A stretch of DNA of 13,723 nt from Burkholderiales bacterium. GTDB taxonomy: Bacteria > Pseudomonadota > Gammaproteobacteria > Burkholderiales > Usitatibacteraceae. The translations under genes were made by a program, and so were the position numbers. Each line of letters begins with the position of its first letter. The stretch's first letter is position 1. The notes under the pieces were generated by a model. The model had not been told where the DNA came from. It did no database searches and saw nothing but the letters and a program-made list of their open reading frames with translations. Where the stretch lies: assembly GCA_025350945.1 (NCBI GenBank), contig JANXWW010000082.1:1-13723 (forward strand). Direction: 5' to 3'. This document shows positions 6,380 to 11,869 of the stretch, in pieces.

Positions 6380-7162
6380 ATGTCATTAAGATTTTGCTCA
6401 CTGGGCAGCGGCAGCGAAGGCAATGCGCTGATTGTCGAAGTGAAGACCGTTTCCAGCACGACCCGCGTTATGATGGACTGTGGCTTTGGGTTGGCCGAAA
6501 CCGAGCGCCGACTGGCGCGCGCGGGCCTTGTGCCAGGCGATCTTGACGGAATTACTGTCACCCATGAGCATTCAGATCATATCGGCGGCGTGGCGCGGTT
6601 TGCGCGCAGGCACAGCATTCCGGTATGGCTCACGCATGGCACGGCGAAGGTATTGCGTGATACCTCGATTCCATCCGCGTTGCTGCATTACGTCGATCCC
6701 CGTGTGTCTTTCGAAGTCGATGACATTCGCGTCACGCCATACTATGTGCCGCACGATGCAAACGAGCCGGTGCAATACGTTTTTTCTGATGGCGAAAAAC
6801 GACTTGGGGTGTTAACCGATACCGGTACGCTGACGACGCACATTGAAGAAACATTATCGGGTTGCAATGCGCTGGTGCTGGAGTGTAATCACGATCTCGA
6901 TATGCTGATGAATGGGCCATATCCTGCCGCACTTAAACGCCGCGTGGCCGGGAAATTTGGTCATCTTGATAACCAAACCTCGGCGCACTTGCTCACGCGC
7001 ATCGACTGCACAAAATTAACGCATCTGTTTGCCGCACATTTGTCATCGAGCAATAATTCGCCAACACTCGCGCAGGCAGCGTTGGCAGGCGCGCTGGGCT
7101 GTGCACACGAGTGGGTGGGCATTGCCGATCAGGATTCAGGTTTTGATTGGCGAGATGCGTGA
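6380..7162 (+). CDS. Metallo-beta-lactamase fold hydrolase, YycJ/WalJ-like
   Basis: A cytoplasmic 260-residue MBL-fold protein. The N-terminal FCSLGSGSEGNALIV and the metal motif THEHSDHIGG (His62, His64, Asp66, His67) are typical of the YycJ/WalJ (VicX) branch. Further ligand candidates are His125 (VPHD), Asp147 (LTDTGT) and the His in FAAHLSSSNN; the latter resembles the HLSxxNN segment of this branch. Members have been described as exonuclease-like or as linked to cell-wall control; the substrate here cannot be read from sequence. There is no signal peptide. ATG 6380 gives a complete N-terminal beta-strand, though no clear ribosome-binding site is visible. It follows dapA-bamC in the same direction, but the hairpin at 6280 may separate it. 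It is convergent with the lipoprotein gene at 7307. Confidence 0.9.
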   Translation: MSLRFCSLGSGSEGNALIVEVKTVSSTTRVMMDCGFGLAETERRLARAGLVPGDLDGITVTHEHSDHIGGVARFARRHSIPVWLTHGTAKVLRDTSIPSALLHYVDPRVSFEVDDIRVTPYYVPHDANEPVQYVFSDGEKRLGVLTDTGTLTTHIEETLSGCNALVLECNHDLDMLMNGPYPAALKRRVAGKFGHLDNQTSAHLLTRIDCTKLTHLFAAHLSSSNNSPTLAQAALAGALGCAHEWVGIADQDSGFDWRDA

Positions 7163-7219
7163 CTCGGTGATTCGTCAACGCCCTCGATCCCTGGGCTATA
7201 AAATCAGCCGTACAAATAA

Positions 7220-7245
7220 AAACGCCGACCAGAGGGTCGGCGTTT
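7220..7245. terminator. Bidirectional hairpin between convergent genes
   Basis: An 11-bp perfect stem (AAACGCCGACC at 7220-7230 with GGTCGGCGTTT at 7235-7245, loop AGAG). The leftward strand has the better T run (GTTTTTATTT), so it should terminate the leftward lipoprotein gene efficiently. The rightward strand (CGTTTGGG) is weaker for the MBL-fold gene. Confidence 0.85.
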
Positions 7246-7306
7246 GGGTTCGCGTTTTCGTCAGGTCAAAATAATCAGAACCTGATTTATTCGCGAGAAG
7301 CGAAAA

Positions 7307-7720
7307 TTACTTCTTCATCGCATCTTTGCCAGCTTCAACAGCTTTAGCGCCAGCATCTTTAGCACCGGCAACAGCTTTAGCAGCGGCGTCTTTCGATGCG
7401 TCAACTGCTTTGCCAGCTACATCTTTAGCAGCATTGGCACCAGCAGCGGCTGCGTCTTTAGCGGCACCAGCAGCATCTTTACCAGCTTCCATTGCTTTAT
7501 TGCCTGCATCCTTAGCCGCGTCAACAACAGCGCCCGTACCAGCTTTGGCAGCATCGGTAGCAGCAGTTGCCGCATCGGTAACAGCCTTGGGCATTTCAAC
7601 CTTTGGTGCTTCGACTTTTGGCATTTCTACTTTAGGCATTTCAACTTTTTTGACTTCTTCCTTACCGCAGGCGGTAAGACCAACAGCAACGATTGCAGCA
7701 ACGAGGATTGACTTATTCAT
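7307..7720 (-). CDS. Small Ala/Lys-rich repeat lipoprotein
   Basis: A predicted 137-residue lipoprotein. It has an N-terminal signal with lipobox Leu15-Thr-Ala-Cys18 and Gly at +2, suggesting the outer membrane. Four pentapeptide units KVE(M/A)P fill residues 25-44. The rest to the C-terminal lysines is built from Ala, Lys, Asp and Gly in an imperfect 11-residue-like periodicity (AAKDAGxKAxEAGKDA-type units) predicting a long amphipathic helix. This recalls LEA-like or coiled-coil envelope proteins, but I do not recognise a named family. ATG 7720 has a good Shine-Dalgarno sequence (AAGGGAAG on the leftward strand). The gene is monocistronic, with its own promoter near 7895-7924, a leader of about 170 bases and a terminator at 7220-7245. 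High expression seems likely. A protective or envelope-spacing role is only an inference. Confidence 0.85.
   Translation of the reverse strand: MNKSILVAAIVAVGLTACGKEEVKKVEMPKVEMPKVEAPKVEMPKAVTDAATAATDAAKAGTGAVVDAAKDAGNKAMEAGKDAAGAAKDAAAAGANAAKDVAGKAVDASKDAAAKAVAGAKDAGAKAVEAGKDAMKK
7589..7648 (-). repeat. Four 15-bp tandem repeats coding KVE(M/A)P
   Basis: Four consecutive 15-base units encode Lys-Val-Glu-Met/Ala-Pro just after the lipobox region of the small lipoprotein; the third unit has Ala in place of Met. The units differ slightly in DNA, so they are diverged rather than freshly duplicated. Lys-Glu-Pro periodicity suggests an extended spacer. Confidence 0.85.
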
Positions 7721-7858
7721 GGCAAACTTCCCTTGGTAATTAATGTGAAAAAATTTTGATCAAAAATTTTTATCGGCTTCGTGGCTTATTAACCGATTTC
7801 TGGTGTTACGCCTTAAACTATTGCGCTATTACGTCCCTGAAAACAATTCATATACCGT

Positions 7859-7878
7859 AACGCTATTTCAATAGCGTT
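7859..7878 (-). promoter_or_regulatory. Hairpin at the start of the lipoprotein leader
   Basis: AACGCTAT (7859-7866) pairs with ATAGCGTT (7871-7878), extendable by one pair. In the leftward transcript it would lie about 10 bases from the predicted 5' end. The 5' arm of the hairpin in that RNA could pair instead with a second copy of the 3' arm corresponding to 7824-7830. On the rightward strand it is followed by five Ts, but no rightward gene precedes it. Confidence 0.45.
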
Positions 7879-7894
7879 TTTCAACCGATGTTTC

Positions 7895-7924
7895 ATTATA
7901 GCATTTGTGTGACGCACCGCACAA
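7895..7924 (-). promoter_or_regulatory. Predicted extended -10 sigma70 promoter for the lipoprotein gene
   Basis: Read leftward, 7903-7895 gives TGCTATAAT, a consensus -10 box with the extended TGn. An 18-base spacer leads to TTGTGC (7924-7919), a poor -35, which extended -10 promoters tolerate. The expected transcription start is near 7888, giving a leader of about 168 bases. Confidence 0.7.
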
Positions 7925-7931
7925 TATCTGA

Positions 7932-7954
7932 TAAAAACCACAGGAAAATCCGTG
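7932..7954 (-). terminator. Likely terminator of the roxA transcript
   Basis: In the leftward direction CAC-GGA pairs with TCC-GTG (one bulged T, three-base loop), followed after one G by TTTTT. It lies 34 bases after the stop of the gene at 7989 and directly before the lipoprotein promoter. Confidence 0.5.
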
Positions 7955-7988
7955 AGTTGCGCATTTTTGAGCTATTAAGTAATTAATC

Positions 7989-8516
7989 TCATAACCCTGT
8001 GGCTCCACCCACGCTCACCATTTCCGTGTTTTCCCAAATTTCTTCAAATCGGTCAATAAAAGGCTGGGTGGCGGCCGGATCATTGAGCGTCAGAACGGAA
8101 CGTGGATGTTCAAAATACGGTTTTCGCCACGAGTGTGCATCATCAGCAATTAGCATCACATCATGTGCCTCGCGCGCCTGGCCTACAGTTCGATGTATTT
8201 GCACCTGCGTGGAATGCAATTGCATGAGCAACAACAAGCGCGGTAATTCACTTTCCATCGCAGTGACTTCATGCAGCGCGATGCGGATGCGACTTGCACG
8301 TTTTTTGAGCAATAAAGTTTTGAGCACTTCAATTCGCGCTGGCCGCCCGAAATCCCGTTCACGCAGCGACGATGGCAGCGAGTCGAAAATTCGGATCTCT
8401 CGCGTCGCACTGGCAACTACGCTCTCGATGGCAACGAGCGCTTCACCGTTGGATTCCATGATGCGATAGATAGAATCGGGGGCGGGTTGCGAATTTAAAT
8501 TTTCTGGCATCGTCAT
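7989..8516 (-). CDS. Small cytoplasmic protein downstream of roxA, PLD-like (possibly DUF7931)
   Basis: A soluble protein of about 175 residues with no signal peptide or membrane segment. Residues 26-46 (EALVAIESVVASATREIRIFD) and 115-135 (EAHDVMLIADDAHSWRKPYF), ending in a Phe-rich helix with EEIWENTE, resemble one half of a phospholipase D-like fold. The HDxxxIxDD stretch takes the place of an HKD motif but lacks its lysine, so catalysis is doubtful. I associate this pattern with a betaproteobacterial family of unknown function (DUF7931, from memory). Starts: ATG 8516 or 8510 leaves a gap of about 31 bases after roxA; an upstream ATG at 8573 would overlap roxA by 26 bases. None has a strong ribosome-binding site. 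Being just downstream of roxA suggests one transcript; any link to ribosome modification is inference. Confidence 0.75.
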   Translation of the reverse strand: MTMPENLNSQPAPDSIYRIMESNGEALVAIESVVASATREIRIFDSLPSSLRERDFGRPARIEVLKTLLLKKRASRIRIALHEVTAMESELPRLLLLMQLHSTQVQIHRTVGQAREAHDVMLIADDAHSWRKPYFEHPRSVLTLNDPAATQPFIDRFEEIWENTEMVSVGGATGL

Positions 8517-8547
8517 CAGTGAGCTTTCATAGGTTTGAAAAGTCGTA

Positions 8548-9693
8548 TTAACCGATATGCAAATAACCGTCATTCACCAGATTTTGCAACAAAGAAAAAG
8601 AATTTTCTGAAAGTTGCGTGACCTCATCCGCCGACAGTTTTCTAACATTCGCCAGCGTGCGCCATATCGGGCGATCTTTGGAGGGCACAGCCAAGTCTTC
8701 GCCATTGATAAAAAACAGGATGTCAACAAACAATAATCTCGTTTTTAAATCAAGTGCCACGCCGCGAGCAATAATTTTTTGCGAGAAAGTTTGTGCCGAC
8801 ATGGTTGCTTTCGGCGCATCAAAATAAATATGCGATTTGGGTTCCGTGAAATAACGGCCTGCAAATCGTTTCATCATGTCGGGTGTAGCGCTTGCGTGCG
8901 TGACCCGCGACAAAATTTTGACGAGGCGGCTTTGCATGTCCAAGTCGATTGCGCCCGGATTTCTCGTCACCTCCAGATCGGCGTCCTGATAAAGCCCTTC
9001 AGGCGATATTTCATCGCGCAAAAAATCCAGATATGCGTGTGAAAGTTCCAGCTCAGTTGGTGCACGAAAGCCGATAGACCACGTAACGCAGTCTGTTTCG
9101 GCCACGCCATGGTGCGCATAGCCGGGCGGCAGATAAAGCATATCGCCGGTTTCCAACACCCATTCTTTTTCGGCTTTGAAATTCGCCATTATTTTCAGCG
9201 CGTGGTCAGGCACAAGTGATAAATCGCGCTGCGCCGAAATTTGCCAGCGACGCTTACCTTCGCCCTGCAATAAAAATACATCATAAGAATCAAAATGCGG
9301 GCCCACGCCACCGCCCTTGACCGCATAGCTCACCATCAAATCATCAATACGCGCGGTTGGAATAAATCTGAACTGCTGAAGTAGCTGATGTGCCTCGCGC
9401 GAAAAATGCTGCGTATCCTGCACCAGAACAGTCCATAACGATTTCTTTGCATCGCGCAAAATTTTTTTCGTAATGGGGCCGTGATGTATTCCCCATTCGT
9501 TATTTTTGTTGACAATTAATCGGCTCTCCGCCTCATCGCGGCCTGCGAGTTCGAAAATTTCTGCGGCGGTTAGTGGCGCTGCGAAATCCGGAAACGCATT
9601 GCGAACCAGCAGCGGTTTTTTTTGCCAATGCACGCGCAAAAATTCGTCAGGTGACAAGCCATTCAGGTGTGCAAGCGGTTGGTTTTTTTTCAT
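8548..9693 (-). CDS. roxA: Ribosomal protein uL16 arginine 3-hydroxylase, RoxA/YcfD-type JmjC cupin
   Basis: A 381-residue 2-oxoglutarate and Fe(II)-dependent oxygenase expected to hydroxylate an arginine of ribosomal protein L16. The cupin core carries the iron triad His133-x-Asp135 in GPHFDSYDVFLLQ and His194 in YLPPGYAHHG, aligned with E. coli YcfD His125, Asp127 and His187 (recalled). GEGKRRW and SIGFRAP are also family landmarks. The C-terminal 170 or so residues form the dimerisation and winged-helix part; length is close to E. coli YcfD (373). ATG 9693 gives the conventional N-terminus; the ribosome-binding site is weak. It is divergent from bcp/prxQ and followed by the small PLD-like gene. 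Confidence 0.92.
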   Translation of the reverse strand: MKKNQPLAHLNGLSPDEFLRVHWQKKPLLVRNAFPDFAAPLTAAEIFELAGRDEAESRLIVNKNNEWGIHHGPITKKILRDAKKSLWTVLVQDTQHFSREAHQLLQQFRFIPTARIDDLMVSYAVKGGGVGPHFDSYDVFLLQGEGKRRWQISAQRDLSLVPDHALKIMANFKAEKEWVLETGDMLYLPPGYAHHGVAETDCVTWSIGFRAPTELELSHAYLDFLRDEISPEGLYQDADLEVTRNPGAIDLDMQSRLVKILSRVTHASATPDMMKRFAGRYFTEPKSHIYFDAPKATMSAQTFSQKIIARGVALDLKTRLLFVDILFFINGEDLAVPSKDRPIWRTLANVRKLSADEVTQLSENSFSLLQNLVNDGYLHIG

Positions 9694-9841
9694 GAAAACT
9701 TTTCTAAATAAGGGTGAAGCAAATTAAAAATAAAAATGCGCTAGAATCAAGGTAGCGTAAATAAATCTTGTTTTAAAAGTACCAGTTGCGCAGCACTCTG
9801 TTCACCCGTCAATCAATAATTTTTTAACCGCTTCACTATTG

Positions 9842-10378
9842 ATGAGATCAAAAACAATGTTGCATGTCGGCTCTACTGCCCCGTCGTTCGAACTTCCCGA
9901 CGCGAGAATGGAAATGATCCAGCTTTCCAGCTTTCGCGGTAAGAAAAACGTGGTTCTCTATTTTTATCCGCGAGATGGCACGCCCGTGTGTACGCGCGAG
10001 GCGATTGAATTCTCGGATAACGAAGAAGAATTTTCCGAATGCGATACCGTCGTGATGGGTGTTTCGCGCGATGATTGGATGGTACATGAAGAATTTTGCG
10101 ACAAGCATGGCATTTCGGTGCGATTGCTTTCTGACATGGATTGCGAAGTGTCGCGCAAATACGAAGTGATGATGGAACACTCGGCCAATGGTGGCAAAGA
10201 TGCCAGCGGTAACGGTGATGCAAACGGTGCGCTACGCAAAGGCATGCAAGAAAAAGTCAGGCGCTGTACTTTTATCATCGACAAAAAAGGCGTGCTGCGC
10301 CATATTTTGCACGACATGAATCCGCGTGAACATGTTGGCAATGTACTAGGCCTGGTCAGACAAATTCACGGACATTAA
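9842..10378 (+). CDS. bcp: Thiol peroxidase of the BCP/PrxQ family
   Basis: A cytoplasmic peroxiredoxin of about 178 residues that reduces hydrogen peroxide and organic hydroperoxides using thioredoxin. The active site YFYPRDGTPVCT holds peroxidatic Cys50 (numbered from ATG 9842). The usual partner five residues later is Ile55. Instead Cys86 lies 36 residues downstream in the helix FCDKHG, the same spacing I recall for Xylella PrxQ (Cys47/Cys83), so Cys86 is the likely resolving cysteine. Cys67, Cys101 and a Cys in RRCTFIID are further cysteines. Residues about 113-133 form a Gly/Asn/Asp/Ala-rich insertion (GGKDASGNGDANG) in place of the usual short loop. Starts ATG 9842 and ATG 9857 are both possible; no clear ribosome-binding site. 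slyD follows after 25 bases, likely one operon. Confidence 0.9.
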   Translation: MRSKTMLHVGSTAPSFELPDARMEMIQLSSFRGKKNVVLYFYPRDGTPVCTREAIEFSDNEEEFSECDTVVMGVSRDDWMVHEEFCDKHGISVRLLSDMDCEVSRKYEVMMEHSANGGKDASGNGDANGALRKGMQEKVRRCTFIIDKKGVLRHILHDMNPREHVGNVLGLVRQIHGH

Positions 10379-10403
10379 TTTCAATTCACTGCTAATTTTA
10401 TAA

Positions 10404-10889
10404 ATGATCATTTCACAAGACTCCGTTGTCACCCTCACCTATGAATTATCTGACAGCGATGGCAACATGCTCGAAGAAGCTGGCACTAAATTGGCTTATG
10501 TCCACGGCGGCCATGGCGGGATTTTTCCGTTGGTGGAAGAAGGCCTTGCGGGCAAAAAAGCGGGTGATGAACTCGCTATTTCGCTTGAGCCTGAAGACGC
10601 ATTTGGTGATTATGACGAGAATCTGATTCGCATTGAGCCCAAGGCAGTTTTCCCCGCCAATATCGAAGTGGGCGCGCAGTTTGAAGGCCTGCCACCCGGC
10701 GAAGAAGATGATAAATGGGTCGTCTACACGGTGACCAATATAGCGGACGATCAAGTGGTAATCGATGGCAATCATCCGCTGGCGGGCGAACGACTATTGT
10801 TCAAATGCACTGTGGATGCGGTTCGCTTAGCTACTACGGAAGAGCTCTCGCACGGCCATGTGCATGGCGAGCACGGCCATCACCATTAA
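10404..10889 (+). CDS. slyD: FKBP-type peptidyl-prolyl isomerase, SlyD
   Basis: A 161-residue cytoplasmic prolyl isomerase and chaperone. The FKBP half-domain (YVHGGHGGIFPLVEEGLAGKKAGDEL and EDAFGDYDENLI) is followed by the insert-in-flap chaperone domain (about residues 70-125). The SlyD hallmark GNHPLAG, where the FKBP domain resumes, and a short metal-binding tail with seven His in the last twelve residues (HGHVHGEHGHHH) complete it. In E. coli the tail binds nickel and serves hydrogenase maturation; here the tail is much shorter and lacks Cys. ATG 10404 matches the usual N-terminus; no strong Shine-Dalgarno sequence is visible, so coupling to bcp may help. It ends two bases from the stop of the convergent metallophosphoesterase gene. 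Confidence 0.93.
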   Translation: MIISQDSVVTLTYELSDSDGNMLEEAGTKLAYVHGGHGGIFPLVEEGLAGKKAGDELAISLEPEDAFGDYDENLIRIEPKAVFPANIEVGAQFEGLPPGEEDDKWVVYTVTNIADDQVVIDGNHPLAGERLLFKCTVDAVRLATTEELSHGHVHGEHGHHH

Positions 10890-10891
10890 AA

Positions 10892-11869
10892 TTATTTTAC
10901 TGGTGGTACAAACCCGCCCGACTTAATCACAAACGGTGTAACGCGGTTATCTGCGTCTACGGTTATTTTGATCCAATTCACAAACGGGCTGCCATAGCCT
11001 TCCACGCGGGTCACGTTCAGGATCGGGTGTTTGTCGATGGGGCTCAGATACGGCTCAACGCGAAACTGATGACTATCGCCATGCGCAAAAAGTATTGGTT
11101 TGGCAAACATAACTGCGGCGGCATCAAAAGCGCGTAAAAAATTGTTGAAGCCACTTTTTTCAACGCTCGCTGTCGATTCTTCAAAACCGGGATTTGCTTG
11201 CAAGAAAATCGCGAGGCCCGTGATGTCGTCTGACTTCGCCGTAATCATGGCGTGCTTTAACCACGCAATATTGGCCTCGGTGCGTTCCGCATGCTCCCGG
11301 TCATTGGCGGCGTCAAAGCCCTTGTTGTCGTTGCTGCCCTGAATATTCAAGGTCGCATAAACCACGCCGCCTTGAACCCACAGCGCGTTTTCCGGGTATC
11401 GCGACATAATCGGATCGGCGGCGAAAACGTCGGACTGACGCATCAACGATAATTTGTTTTTACCGAGCGTTTCGGGCGTCGCGTAGAAGACTTCACGCAG
11501 CTTATTCATCCGTTCCAACGGATCATATTTTCCATTTGAGGCGCGCCGACAATCCACCCAATCGTTGTCACCTGGCAGCAAAATAAACGGATGGTTTGAG
11601 CGATTAAATTCGTTGCGTCGCTGCACATAAAGCGCATCCGTACAAGGCGACGCGCTGCCTGCTTTGAAATCGCCCAGATGAACGACAAAGGCTAATTTCT
11701 CGCCGCTGATTGTATCAAGCAAATCCGGGAACAGCGCCTCTTCAGCGGCGTTGTACTGCTGATCGCCGATGAGCGCAAAAGAGTAGGTGTGACTAGCAGG
11801 AAGTGATGCGCACGAGGCGAGGGCTGAGATGGCGAAGGCCGCGAAAATTATTTTGAGAGTTTGTTTCAT
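10892..11869 (-). CDS. Calcineurin-like metallophosphoesterase lipoprotein with unusual metal ligands
   Basis: A 325-residue exported protein with lipobox Leu17-Ala-Ser-Cys20 and Ala at +2, so probably an outer-membrane-attached periplasmic lipoprotein. The metallophosphoesterase order is recognisable: GDQQ (Asp36, Gln38 in place of the usual His), HLGD (Asp67), GDNDW (Asn102), FLQANPGFE (Gln/Ala in place of the usual metal-binding His segment) and HGDSH (His267, with Asp265 in the position of the first His of GHxH). Asp, Asp, Asn and the last His remain. I recall the QANP variant in related proteobacterial proteins, so this may be a subfamily trait rather than decay. The substrate is unknown. 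ATG 11869 overlaps the mutS stop as ATGA, so it is translationally coupled to mutS. Confidence 0.85.
   Translation of the reverse strand: MKQTLKIIFAAFAISALASCASLPASHTYSFALIGDQQYNAAEEALFPDLLDTISGEKLAFVVHLGDFKAGSASPCTDALYVQRRNEFNRSNHPFILLPGDNDWVDCRRASNGKYDPLERMNKLREVFYATPETLGKNKLSLMRQSDVFAADPIMSRYPENALWVQGGVVYATLNIQGSNDNKGFDAANDREHAERTEANIAWLKHAMITAKSDDITGLAIFLQANPGFEESTASVEKSGFNNFLRAFDAAAVMFAKPILFAHGDSHQFRVEPYLSPIDKHPILNVTRVEGYGSPFVNWIKITVDADNRVTPFVIKSGGFVPPVK

Noticed and set aside
7326..7739. 137-codon forward ORF opposite the small lipoprotein
   Set aside because: It mirrors low-complexity Ala codons on the other strand; the reverse frame has a lipobox, ribosome-binding site, promoter and terminator.
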